Source: Cacconaster sp045599325 (lineage in GTDB: Bacteria; Bacteroidota; Bacteroidia; Bacteroidales; UBA932). From it: a stretch of DNA of 32,123 nucleotides. A model generated the notes under the pieces. That model ran no database searches. It saw nothing but the letters and a program-made list of their open reading frames with translations, and was not told the origin of the DNA. Of this stretch, positions 23,172 to 30,789 are shown one piece after another. Location: NCBI GenBank assembly GCA_045599325.1, contig JAZRVT010000022.1, positions 1 through 32,123 on the forward strand, in the 5' to 3' direction. How positions within the stretch are numbered: the first letter of the stretch is position 1; each line of letters opens with the position of its first letter. A program made the position numbers and the translations under genes.

Positions 23172-24586
23172 CAGAGTTCCTTCTCTGTTTCGAGTTCGCG
23201 GTGGACGACGTGGACTCGGATGTTGAACTTCTTCGCCACGTGCGCTGCGAGGTGCTCCGCGCAGTAGACTGAACGGTGCTGGCCTCCGGTGCATCCGAAA
23301 CTTACCATAAGGTGGGTGAACTTGCGCTCTATGAAACGCTGGATATGTGCATCGACAAGGGCATAGGCGCTGTCCAGGAACTTGAAGACTCCCCCCTCGT
23401 CCTCCATGAACTTGATCACTTCGGGGTCGGTGCCGTTGAAGTGCTTGTAGTGCTCGTACTTGCCCGGGTTCTCGAGACCGCGGCAGTCGAACACGTAGCC
23501 TCCTCCGTTGCCGCTGACATCGTTCGGAATACCCTTCTTGTAGGCGAAGCTGTATATGGTGACCTCAAGCGACTTCTCGCGGTTCATATCGGTGAACTGC
23601 TTCATATTTGAGAGTTCGTTGAGCACTTCCGAAAGATACGGGTACTCCTCGAACGGCTCTTTCATCAGCTTGCGGAGATTCTCCATTGCATACGGGACGC
23701 TCTGGAGGAAATGCGGCTTCTTCTCGAAGTATCCGCGGAAGCCGTAGGCCCCGAGCACCTGGAGGGTGCGGAAGAGGATGAAGTGGCGGAGTGTTGAGTA
23801 GAATCCGTCGCGGGAGATGCTCTTGTACGGCTTGAGCGCGTCGAGGTAGTTGTCGATCAGCTCATCCTTGAGCTCCTCCGAATAAGCTGCCTTGGCCTGC
23901 CAGATGAAAGACGCCACGTCATAGTATATAGGACCCTTGCGGCCTCCCTGGAAGTCGATGAAGTACGGTTCGCCGTTACGGTACATAACGTTGCGGGCCT
24001 GGAAGTCGCGGTAGAGGAAGGTGTCGGACATACTCTTCATCAGGACGTCCGACATTGTCCTGAAGTCGCGGTCCAGCTCGATTTCGCTGAACTCGATGCC
24101 GGTGGCCTTGAGGAAGCAGTATTTGAAGTAGTTCTGGTCGAAACTTATCATCCGCTCGTCGAACTCGGGCTGCGGGAAGCAGACCGACCAGTCCAGCCCC
24201 TGTCCGCCTTCGAACTGGAGGCGCGGCAGATATCTGACCGCCTTTATGAGCAGCTCCTTCTCCTCAGGCGAATAGTTGCCTTTGGCGCGGCCGTCAGCAA
24301 CCATATTGAAGAGGGTGTCGTTGCCGAGGTCCTCCTGGAGATAGTATTCGAAATTCTCTGAACGAGCGAGCACGGTAGGGACATTGAGTCCCTTTTCCTT
24401 GAAGTGCTTCGCAATAGTCCAGAATGCGATGTTTTCCTCTATTGAAGTGCCTTTGGCGGCTATAAGTGTCTGATTCGCGCCGTGTACGCGGAAATAGCGG
24501 CGGTTGCTGCCGGAAGACGGGAGCTCCTCGACGCTGACCGGACTCTCTCCGGTGAACTGTTCAAACAGTGACTTGATCGGATCCAT
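23171..24586 (-). CDS. AmgK-like sugar kinase fused to RapZ C-terminal domain
   Basis: A 471-aa protein in two parts. Residues 1 to about 330 are an aminoglycoside-phosphotransferase-fold kinase: SSGSNRRYFRV (24-34, nucleotide loop), EDLGNDTLF (85-93), the catalytic loop YRDFQARN (192-199; Asp194, Asn199), and IDFQGG (210-215) with the metal-binding Asp211. This resembles AmgK, which phosphorylates MurNAc and GlcNAc at C1. Residues about 340-471 are the C-terminal domain of RapZ: FDCRGLENPG (366-375), GTDPEV (385-390) and the hallmark FGCTGGQHRSVY (430-441). In E. coli this domain senses glucosamine-6-phosphate. RapZ's own P-loop half is absent. ATG 24586 is preferred over the 63-residue extension, which shadows another gene. 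The MurU-like gene follows with a 1-bp overlap. A -7 box ends 4 nt before the ATG. Confidence 0.9.
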   Translation of the reverse strand: MDPIKSLFEQFTGESPVSVEELPSSGSNRRYFRVHGANQTLIAAKGTSIEENIAFWTIAKHFKEKGLNVPTVLARSENFEYYLQEDLGNDTLFNMVADGRAKGNYSPEEKELLIKAVRYLPRLQFEGGQGLDWSVCFPQPEFDERMISFDQNYFKYCFLKATGIEFSEIELDRDFRTMSDVLMKSMSDTFLYRDFQARNVMYRNGEPYFIDFQGGRKGPIYYDVASFIWQAKAAYSEELKDELIDNYLDALKPYKSISRDGFYSTLRHFILFRTLQVLGAYGFRGYFEKKPHFLQSVPYAMENLRKLMKEPFEEYPYLSEVLNELSNMKQFTDMNREKSLEVTIYSFAYKKGIPNDVSGNGGGYVFDCRGLENPGKYEHYKHFNGTDPEVIKFMEDEGGVFKFLDSAYALVDAHIQRFIERKFTHLMVSFGCTGGQHRSVYCAEHLAAHVAKKFNIRVHVVHRELETEKEL

Positions 24587-24590
24587 TCCA

Positions 24591-24598
24591 CAAATATA
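24591..24598 (-). promoter_or_regulatory. -7 promoter box of the AmgK-RapZ/MurU unit
   Basis: The minus strand reads TATATTTG, then TGGA, then the ATG at 24586. With the usual spacing the transcript would begin at the start codon itself. No -33 match is seen in the end of the nitroreductase gene. Confidence 0.5.
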
Positions 24599-24605
24599 GT
24601 AAAAA

Positions 24606-25181
24606 TCAGCCTCCGTAGTATCCGGCCGTGCAGACCAGCGAGATGATCTGGGCAGGGTCGAGGCGGAGCAGAGCGGCCAGCGCGGGCTTGTCGACCATCG
24701 CCCTTGCCACAGTGCAGAGCCCCTCCGCTGTTGCGGCGAGGTAGATGTTCTGGCAGATGAATCCTGCATTTGCATAGACCGCCTCTATCACGCCCTGCGG
24801 CGTCTTTCCGGTGATCTTGCGTGTGTCCGACACCAGCGCGATCTGCAGCGGCGCCTTCTCGGCGTACTCCTGCTGGCAGGTCGCTGCCCTGAGGTCCTCT
24901 TCCATAATCTGCCTCAGGCAGCAGGCTGCGGCATCATAGATATAGACGCCGGCCGGCAGGAAGATGTAGAGTTCTGTCTCCTGGCGGTTGTGCGATGACG
25001 GGGCCGTCCTCCGCGTGCAGCTGCTGTTGGAGAATCCCCAGGCGCCCCAAAGCAGGTTCGAGAGTGTCTGGAGAGGGATCGGGTCGCTAAGATAACTGCG
25101 TACGGAACGTCTTTTCGAGAGGGCTTCGCGGAGCGTCATTCCGCCTTCCTTCTCAGGTGCTGGAAGTAGTATGTCAATCAT
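24606..25181 (-). CDS. SagB-type nitroreductase family protein
   Basis: A 191-aa flavoprotein of the nitroreductase superfamily. RRSVRSY near the N-terminus (about 24-30) is the phosphate-gripping FMN motif. LSNLLWGAWGFS (41-52) and SSHNRQETELYIFLPAGVYIYDA (about 63-85) are typical of the SagB/ThcOx-like branch, and the C-terminal half has FICQNIYLAATAEGLCTVA. It probably binds FMN and oxidises or reduces a small molecule using NAD(P)H; no modified-peptide precursor or YcaO partner is nearby, so a role in RiPP synthesis is not supported. Its N-terminus carries a short extra MIDILLPAPEKEGG, close to 1 bp after the LysO C-terminal gene, with no strong ribosome-binding site, implying coupled translation. 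Confidence 0.85.
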   Translation of the reverse strand: MIDILLPAPEKEGGMTLREALSKRRSVRSYLSDPIPLQTLSNLLWGAWGFSNSSCTRRTAPSSHNRQETELYIFLPAGVYIYDAAACCLRQIMEEDLRAATCQQEYAEKAPLQIALVSDTRKITGKTPQGVIEAVYANAGFICQNIYLAATAEGLCTVARAMVDKPALAALLRLDPAQIISLVCTAGYYGG

Positions 25182-25182
25182 A

Positions 25183-25806
25183 TCAGTAAAGGCTTATTAA
25201 CAATGTCACTATGAACGGGACAGCTATGCTCAGGATTATGCCGTGGTAGAGCGATACCGGTGCGTATGCGCTGCCGCACTGCTTCACAATCACGCCCATA
25301 GTCGTGTCCATCGAGGTCGCCCCTCCCGAAGATATGAGCGCGTACGGACCGAACCATTTGCGGATGAGAGGAGCTGCCAGCAGGGTTATCAGCTCCCGGA
25401 ACAGATTGGCCGCCAGAGCGATGGTGCCCAGCTGCGCTCCGCGTGCCTTGTCGAGCATTATGCTGGAGAGGGAGTAGTATCCGTAGCCGGCTCCTGCGGC
25501 GACGGTGTCGAGTGCGGAGACCGGCGGCTCGCGGTAGATGAGCAGCATCACGCAGAATGCCAGCAGGCATCCGGCCATCGTGCCGAGCACAGTCAGCAGC
25601 GGCATAAGCAGGTGGTGGGCCCTCTGCCCCTTGAGAGACGGGATGAAGCTTTCGTCCATTCCTATTGCAATCCCCACGCAGATGAGCAGCAGGTAGAGAA
25701 GGTACTCGGTATAGTCGCCGGGGACGAACCCTTCAGGAAGAAGGCCGCAGAGCGCGACAATGACTCCGAGCACGAAACATCCGACTATTATCAGGCTGTC
25801 TTTCAT
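25183..25806 (-). CDS. lysO: Lysine exporter LysO, C-terminal half (separate gene)
   Basis: A 207-aa inner-membrane protein corresponding to the C-terminal two thirds of LysO (Lys_export), which exports L-lysine. It has about six hydrophobic helices. Conserved parts include LLLICVGIAIGMD, VAAGAGYGYYSLSSIML, GTIALAANLFRELITLL and SSGGATSMDTTMGVIVKQCG; the last segments hold the polar transport-site residues. The N-terminal third is encoded by the preceding gene with a 4-bp ATGA overlap. A perfect AGGAGG (plus-strand CCTCCT at 25812-25817) lies 5 bp before this ATG, so the split is built for re-initiation and is not a sequencing frameshift. Together the two products have 298 residues, the length of single-chain LysO. 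A thialysine or lysine-stress role is inferred from the family. Confidence 0.85.
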   Translation of the reverse strand: MKDSLIIVGCFVLGVIVALCGLLPEGFVPGDYTEYLLYLLLICVGIAIGMDESFIPSLKGQRAHHLLMPLLTVLGTMAGCLLAFCVMLLIYREPPVSALDTVAAGAGYGYYSLSSIMLDKARGAQLGTIALAANLFRELITLLAAPLIRKWFGPYALISSGGATSMDTTMGVIVKQCGSAYAPVSLYHGIILSIAVPFIVTLLISLY

Positions 25807-26078
25807 TCAGACCTCCTTTTTCTCTCGAAGAGTTTCATCACGAACTTCGCCGTGACACAGCTGCCGAGGATTCCGAAGACCGCCACCAGGAAAGCCGTGA
25901 GACCCATCGTCGGCAGGTTGGCAAGCAGCTCCCTGTTGGAACCTATCTCAAGGCCCAGCGCAAAGAGCAGCAGGCAGATGGAAATCATTGTGATGGTGCC
26001 TGTCGGAAGCTTTACGCGCCCTTTCAGCAGCCATCCGATGCCAAATCCGGCAAACATCAGAAGTACAGCCCAAATCAT
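25803..26078 (-). CDS. lysO: Lysine exporter LysO, N-terminal half (separate gene)
   Basis: A 91-aa inner-membrane protein with three hydrophobic helices, corresponding to the N-terminal part of LysO (IWAVLLMFAGFGIGWLLKG, LLLFALGLEIGSNRELLANLPTMG). It ends in the basic tail KLFERKRRSE. It must assemble with the product of the overlapping downstream gene to make a transporter. I start at ATG 26078; the frame extends upstream to 26300, but that part is the reverse strand of the lipoprotein gene at 26139 and looks non-coding. A -7 box ends 4 nt before ATG 26078, supporting this start and suggesting a leaderless mRNA. It heads a unit with the LysO C-terminal gene and the nitroreductase. Confidence 0.82.
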   Translation of the reverse strand: MIWAVLLMFAGFGIGWLLKGRVKLPTGTITMISICLLLFALGLEIGSNRELLANLPTMGLTAFLVAVFGILGSCVTAKFVMKLFERKRRSE

Positions 26079-26082
26079 AATG

Positions 26083-26090
26083 CAAAAATA
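26083..26090 (-). promoter_or_regulatory. -7 promoter box of lysO operon
   Basis: The minus strand reads TATTTTTG followed by CATT and the ATG at 26078. Divergent from the plus-strand box at 26100-26107, with 9 bp between them. No -33 match is seen. Confidence 0.5.
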
Positions 26091-26099
26091 TAAAATTAT

Positions 26100-26107
26100 T
26101 ATATTTG
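26100..26107 (+). promoter_or_regulatory. -7 promoter box of the small lipoprotein gene
   Basis: TATATTTG fits TAnnTTTG; it predicts a leader of about 27 nt before ATG 26139. No TTTG is visible at -33. Confidence 0.55.
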
Positions 26108-26138
26108 CAGCGCATTTACCCTGCTCTGACCCACTCAT

Positions 26139-26591
26139 ATGAGAAAACTGCTCCTCTCTTTGGCACTGTCCGCCCTGATGTTCTGCACTCAGGGATGTGA
26201 GGCAATCCACGACCTCCTTACAGAAGAAACGCTTCTCTATGGCACTTGGGGCGCCACCCAGCTGACAACTGAGAAAGGGGACGTTTTCTTCGGCAGCCAC
26301 ATCTACAGCCTCAAGTTCAACGAGGACGGCTCCTGCGCGTTCATCGAGAACGGCGGCAATTTCCAGGGCATCGGCAATTATGAGTATGACAAGTCGGAGG
26401 GCCGTATCCTGATGAGGCTCAACAACACAATGGTCAACTGCATCTGCTACATCAACCTCACTTGCGACGTGCAGGTTCTGACCAGGAACAGCCTCCGTTT
26501 CAGCGTCATTCCTAAAAAAGAATACGAGGCGGCAAATGATGCCGCCCCGTTCGTTGAGAATGAGCTCGAAACCTGGTATTTCGAGCGTTAA
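26139..26591 (+). CDS. Small lipocalin-like lipoprotein, function unknown
   Basis: A 150-aa exported lipoprotein: signal peptide with lipobox FCTQGC, Cys at about residue 20. The mature protein begins with a short helix (EAIHDLLTEETLLYGTW) and then shows alternating beta-strands typical of Bacteroidetes lipocalin-like lipoproteins: TWGATQL, YSLKFNEDGSCAFIENGG, GNYEYDKSEGRILMRLNN. The pattern of a W near the start followed by 'KFNEDGSC' strands fits that fold, but I cannot assign a named family. It is transcribed alone from the divergent region with lysO and converges on pckA, 8 bp away. Confidence 0.7.
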   Translation: MRKLLLSLALSALMFCTQGCEAIHDLLTEETLLYGTWGATQLTTEKGDVFFGSHIYSLKFNEDGSCAFIENGGNFQGIGNYEYDKSEGRILMRLNNTMVNCICYINLTCDVQVLTRNSLRFSVIPKKEYEAANDAAPFVENELETWYFER

Positions 26592-26599
26592 TCCTCCAA

Positions 26600-28207
26600 T
26601 TATTCAGCCTTCGGACCTGCTGCCACGAGTGCCTTGCCGGCCTCGTTGTATTCGTACTTCTTGAAGTTCTTCACGAAGCGGCCTGCGAGGTCTTTTGCCT
26701 TTGCCTCCCACTGTGCGGGATCTGCATAGGTGTCGCGTGGGTCAAGGATAGCAGGGTCTACGCCTTTGAGCTGTGTAGGTACTTCGAAGTCGAAATAAGG
26801 GATCTTCTTGGTAGGGGCTTCGTCAATGCTGTGGTCGAGGATAGCGTCGATGATTCCGCGGGTGTCCCTGATGGAGATGCGCTTGCCTGTTCCGTTCCAG
26901 CCGGTGTTGACGAGGTATGCCTTTGCGCCGCTCTTCTCCATATGTGCCACGAGCTCTTCCGCATATTTTGTAGGGTGGAGTTCGAGGAACGCCTGGCCGA
27001 AGCAGGCGGAGAAGGTAGGGGTAGGCTCAGTGATGCCGCGCTCTGTGCCGGCGAGCTTTGCAGTGAAGCCGCTGAGGAAGTAGTACTTGGTCTGCTCAGG
27101 GGTGAGGATGCTGACAGGAGGAAGCACTCCGAATGCATCTGCGCTGAGGAAGATGACCTGCTTTGCTGCAGGGCCTGCGCTCTGAGGACGTACGATGTTC
27201 TTGATGTGGTAGATAGGGTAGCTTACGCGGGTGTTCTCAGTGACGCTCTTGTCTGCGAAGTCAATCTTGCCTTCTGCATCGACAGTGACGTTCTCGAGGA
27301 GGGCGTCGCGGTGGATTGCGTTATAGATGTCAGGCTCTGACTCCTTGTCGAGGTTGATGACCTTTGCGTAGCAGCCGCCTTCGAGGTTGAAGACTCCCTT
27401 GTCGTCCCAGCCGTGCTCGTCGTCGCCGATAAGGAGGCGCTTAGGGTCAGTCGAGAGGGTGGTCTTGCCTGTTCCTGAGAGGCCGAAGAAGATGGCTGTG
27501 TTCTCGCCGTTCATATCTGTGTTGGCTGAGCAGTGCATTGAAGCGATGCCCTTGAGCGGCAGGTAGTAGTTCATCATTGAGAAGAGGCCCTTCTTCATCT
27601 CGCCGCCGTACCAGGTGTTGAGGATGACCTGTTCCTTGCTGGTGACGTTGAATGCAACTGCTGTGTCGCTGCGGAGACCGAGCTCCTTGAAGTTGTCGAC
27701 CTTTGCCTTGGATGCGCAGTAGACCACGAAGTCAGGCTCCTGGTCGAATTCTGCCTCGTTCTGAGGACGGATGAACATATTGGTCACGAAATGTGCCTGC
27801 CAGGCCACTTCCACGATGAAGCGGACTTTCATCCTGGTGTCCTTGTTGGTGCCGCAGAAGCCGTCGACGACGAAGAGGCGCTTGCCGGAGAGCTGCTTGA
27901 TGGCCATCTCCTTGAGGACTTTCCAGTTCTCGAAGGAGAGCTCGTGGTTGTCGTTCGGGTACTCAGGGGTGTTCCACCATACTGTGTCCTTTGAGTTCTC
28001 GTCCATGACGATGTACTTGTCCTTAGGGCTGCGGCCTGTGAAGACGCCAGTCATCACGTTGATTGCGCCGAGCTCTGTCAGCTGGCCTTTGTCGAAACCT
28101 TCAAGACCAGGTTTTGTCTCTTCGTTGTAGAGAACCTCGTAGGTCGGATTGTAAAGGACCTCGGTTGTCCCATTGATACCGTACTTTGTTAAATCAATCT
28201 TTGACAT
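26600..28207 (-). CDS. pckA: Phosphoenolpyruvate carboxykinase (ATP)
   Basis: A 535-aa cytoplasmic enzyme that interconverts oxaloacetate plus ATP with PEP, CO2 and ADP. In succinate- and propionate-forming Bacteroidales it usually runs toward oxaloacetate, fixing CO2 and making ATP. Key motifs are GRSPKDKY (58-65), the P-loop GLSGTGKT (242-249), the metal- and nucleotide-binding GDDEHGWDD (261-269), and a C-terminal NTGWNGTGKRISIRDTR segment. Length is normal for the ATP-dependent family and the P-loop type excludes the GTP-dependent one. The gene is monocistronic, with a promoter about 110 nt upstream and a structured leader. The start MSKIDLTKYG is standard. Confidence 0.97.
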   Translation of the reverse strand: MSKIDLTKYGINGTTEVLYNPTYEVLYNEETKPGLEGFDKGQLTELGAINVMTGVFTGRSPKDKYIVMDENSKDTVWWNTPEYPNDNHELSFENWKVLKEMAIKQLSGKRLFVVDGFCGTNKDTRMKVRFIVEVAWQAHFVTNMFIRPQNEAEFDQEPDFVVYCASKAKVDNFKELGLRSDTAVAFNVTSKEQVILNTWYGGEMKKGLFSMMNYYLPLKGIASMHCSANTDMNGENTAIFFGLSGTGKTTLSTDPKRLLIGDDEHGWDDKGVFNLEGGCYAKVINLDKESEPDIYNAIHRDALLENVTVDAEGKIDFADKSVTENTRVSYPIYHIKNIVRPQSAGPAAKQVIFLSADAFGVLPPVSILTPEQTKYYFLSGFTAKLAGTERGITEPTPTFSACFGQAFLELHPTKYAEELVAHMEKSGAKAYLVNTGWNGTGKRISIRDTRGIIDAILDHSIDEAPTKKIPYFDFEVPTQLKGVDPAILDPRDTYADPAQWEAKAKDLAGRFVKNFKKYEYNEAGKALVAAGPKAE

Positions 28208-28244
28208 TTTGATATGGGTTAGTTAATATTTGCATTGCAAGTTA

Positions 28245-28313
28245 TTGTGCGGGAGCTGGTTGCTGGTACTCTGACTTCTGCGGTCAGACGCCCTTCCGCT
28301 TTATCCGGCACAA
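28245..28313 (-). promoter_or_regulatory. Structured 5' leader of pckA
   Basis: In the predicted transcript (from about 28315 on the minus strand) the first bases TTGTGC pair with GCACAA about 60 nt later (plus-strand arms 28245-28250 and 28308-28313). Inside lies a 6-bp hairpin (28270-28275 with 28283-28288, TCTGAC/GTCAGA). The remaining 35-40 nt to the ATG look unstructured. It could stabilise the mRNA or serve as a regulatory leader; I recognise no known riboswitch. Confidence 0.45.
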
Positions 28314-28319
28314 TACGCA

Positions 28320-28327
28320 CAAAAGTA
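28320..28327 (-). promoter_or_regulatory. -7 promoter box of pckA
   Basis: The minus strand reads TACTTTTG (TAnnTTTG). It predicts a leader of about 105 nt. The -33 region has no TTTG. Confidence 0.55.
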
Positions 28328-28411
28328 CTGCTTTTTACATTTGCACGAGCCGGACTTATGCAAAAAGTAGTCCACCACTTATGAACAGGAAATAATGGCA
28401 GATGCCGGGCC

Positions 28412-30772
28412 TCAGTCTCCGAGGCGGATGACGCTGCGGTCCTCCTCCTGTCTCTTCTGTGCGCCCTTCGCCGGCTTGAAGGAGTTGAAGTTGAAGGTGA
28501 CGCCGAGCCAGAGCATCCTGCTGAGATTCCGGCTGCCGTTGACCAGCGAATAGACGGAATTGTCGGAACTGATGTCCCACCGGCGGGTGTTGAACACGTC
28601 TGTCAGGGTGGCGGTGGCTGTCAGAACCCCTTTCAGGAATGTCTGCCTTACACCGATGTTGCCGTAGTGGATTGTGCTGACTGTGAACTGTGGATAATAC
28701 TGAGGGGTGGTGTAAAAATACTGAGCCTGGAGTGTCATCCCCTTCGCCGGCTTGAAGTTCAGTGCAATGTTGCTGCTGCTGGTCCATCCCCGGTTGCTTA
28801 TCTCAGCCCCCTCGAAGGTGCCGCGTGAGCTGGTGTGCCAGTTGTCAGTGGCGATGTCTGCTGTCAGCCAGTCTGTCAGGTTGAGCCTGACACTGTGGCC
28901 GAGGCCTGCCCTGAGGTCATATGTGCCGTTGATATAGGTCATTATCAGGATGTCATCCCTGATGCCGGCCACCTGGTTGATGTAGTCCCGAATGAAGGAG
29001 AAGTATGCGTTGCCGTTGACTGTGACTCTCCCTGAGGCGAACGAATACCCTGCGTCCAGCTTGCTGGCCTTTTCAGGCTGAAGGTTTATGTTGCCGGTTT
29101 CGTAAGTCTGGTTGTCGATAAGATTGATGTAAGGGTTCAGCTGCGGGTATGTCGGGCGGGAGATGCGCCTCGAGAGCCCGAATGTCACGGACCACGGTTC
29201 GGATATCTTCCAGTTGACCGCAACGTTGGGGGCCACGAACCAGCAGCCGCTGTGGCTGTCCAGCCTCTCCTTGCCGCTGTGGAGCGTCACATAGCTGTAT
29301 TCCATCCTGACACCGGCCTTGTATGTCACATTCCGTGCAGGCCTGGACGAGAACATTGCGTAGGCGGCAGGAATGCATTCCCTGTGCCTGAGGTCGTTGC
29401 TCAGCGGGATGGAGAGCTCCCAGCGGCGTGTGGCCTTGTCGAGCTCATACATCTTGTGGTCGATGCTGTTCTGGCGGTATGTCATCTTCACGCCTGCCTC
29501 GAACCTGCCCTTGCCGGCCGCCGTCATATAGTCCGCCTGCAGGGAGGCGTTGAACGGATGTCCGCCTGAGTCTGATTTCTGCACCATCCGGCCCCCCTCG
29601 TAGTAGTATGACGGGCGGTGGCCGATGATCTGCGAGACTGTCCCCGTGACGTTCAGCTCCCTCTTCTCCGGCTCGAAAATGTGCCTGTGGCCCAGCGACA
29701 CCTCAAAATTCTCACGGTTGAAGGTTATGTCGGTCTGACGGAAGAGGACGCTCGGGACACCCTCACGGAGATAGTGGTTGTCGAAGTTCTGGAAGTTGTT
29801 CATCCTCGGGAATGCGGCCTTGAAGTCAAAGGTTAGGATGTCCCGTTTTGTCGCCTTGAAGAGGGCGTTCAGCCCCGCGTTCTGGCTGCTGGTCCGCTTA
29901 GTTGCGCTGATCGTCTGGTCCACAGTGTTGCCGGAGGACTTGATGAGGCGGTGCAGGCTGCTCTCGATGAGGTCTTTGCCGTAGCTGCCGTTATAGTTGA
30001 GCCGCACGCCCCAGCGCCCTCTGCTGAAGTTCGCCGCGAAGTTGCCGTTCAGGAATCCGTTGAACCCGTAGTTAAAAGAGGCCATCGCGTTGAAAGTGTT
30101 GGCGGACAGTTTCTTCGAAATGATGCTTATGATGCCGCCGGTGCCTTCGGAATCGTACTTCACGTCAGGGCTGGTCACGATGTCTATGCTCTGCACGCCG
30201 GCGGCCGGGATAGCGCCGAGGCCGCCGAGTGTGGTCGGCACTCCGTCAAGGAGGATCAGCACATTGCTGTTGCCGCGGATCGAGACGTTCCCGTCGCCGT
30301 CCACATTGACGGCGGGGGCGCTGCGGATGACTTCCAGCAGGGACCCGGTGGAGGCTATGATGCTTGAGGAGGGGTTGATGCGCGTCTTCTCCACTGTGAC
30401 GCTTTTCGAGGCGGCTTCCGATGTCACGACTGCGCCGCTGAGAAGGTTTGCGTCCTGAACCAGGACTATGTCGCCGGCGTCTGCCGTGCCTCCCGGTGCG
30501 CATTCAATCTCCTTAGTGATGTCGCAATAGCCTATGAAGCTGACTTTCAGCAGACATATGCCCTGAAACCGGCCCTTGACGGAAAAGAGACCGGTGGTGT
30601 CGGTGACGGCTCCTGTCACAATCTTCCCGCCGGAGAGGAGCGCGACAGAGGCGTACATTACCGGGTCCCCGCTGTCATCAACGACACGGCCCTTGACGGC
30701 AGAGGCCCTGCCTTGGGCTGAAGCGGCAAGGCAGCAGAGCAGGAGCGCGGCTGATGAGAGGAAATGCCTCAC
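28412..30772 (-). CDS. TonB-dependent receptor, outer-membrane beta-barrel type (OMP_b-brl_3)
   Basis: A 786-aa outer-membrane receptor. The signal peptide is MRHFLSSAALLLCCLAASAQ if translation begins at the GTG at 30772. A CarboxypepD_reg-like domain follows (about 25-115: VKGRVVDDSGDPVMYASVALL, FSVKG, VSFIGY). The plug-like segment (about 120-225) has the VEKTRINPSS region, APAVNVDGDGNVSIRGNSNVLILLDGVP and VKYDSEGTGGIISIISK; then comes an OMP_b-brl_3-type barrel with RISRPTYPQLNPY and YETGNINLQPEKASKLDAGY. The ATG at 30847 would add 25 residues overlapping the rubrerythrin gene and bury the signal peptide, so I prefer GTG, 17 bp after the rubrerythrin stop. Substrate is unknown. The rubrerythrin pairing hints at iron or stress regulation, which is inference. 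Confidence 0.85.
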   Translation of the reverse strand: MRHFLSSAALLLCCLAASAQGRASAVKGRVVDDSGDPVMYASVALLSGGKIVTGAVTDTTGLFSVKGRFQGICLLKVSFIGYCDITKEIECAPGGTADAGDIVLVQDANLLSGAVVTSEAASKSVTVEKTRINPSSSIIASTGSLLEVIRSAPAVNVDGDGNVSIRGNSNVLILLDGVPTTLGGLGAIPAAGVQSIDIVTSPDVKYDSEGTGGIISIISKKLSANTFNAMASFNYGFNGFLNGNFAANFSRGRWGVRLNYNGSYGKDLIESSLHRLIKSSGNTVDQTISATKRTSSQNAGLNALFKATKRDILTFDFKAAFPRMNNFQNFDNHYLREGVPSVLFRQTDITFNRENFEVSLGHRHIFEPEKRELNVTGTVSQIIGHRPSYYYEGGRMVQKSDSGGHPFNASLQADYMTAAGKGRFEAGVKMTYRQNSIDHKMYELDKATRRWELSIPLSNDLRHRECIPAAYAMFSSRPARNVTYKAGVRMEYSYVTLHSGKERLDSHSGCWFVAPNVAVNWKISEPWSVTFGLSRRISRPTYPQLNPYINLIDNQTYETGNINLQPEKASKLDAGYSFASGRVTVNGNAYFSFIRDYINQVAGIRDDILIMTYINGTYDLRAGLGHSVRLNLTDWLTADIATDNWHTSSRGTFEGAEISNRGWTSSSNIALNFKPAKGMTLQAQYFYTTPQYYPQFTVSTIHYGNIGVRQTFLKGVLTATATLTDVFNTRRWDISSDNSVYSLVNGSRNLSRMLWLGVTFNFNSFKPAKGAQKRQEEDRSVIRLGD

Positions 30773-30789
30773 TGGAGACGGACGCGGTA

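Noticed and set aside
23172..23294. 41-residue N-terminal extension of the MurU-like gene
   Set aside because: It overlaps the conserved end of the RapZ domain in another frame, and MKALIFAAGLGTR at 23171 is the normal family start.
24587..24775. 63-residue extension of the kinase-RapZ gene
   Set aside because: It is an out-of-frame shadow of the nitroreductase gene and crosses the promoter box.
24606..25181. RiPP (modified peptide) gene cluster around the SagB-type nitroreductase
   Set aside because: No YcaO, precursor peptide, exporter or protease is adjacent; the neighbours are lysO and a sugar kinase.
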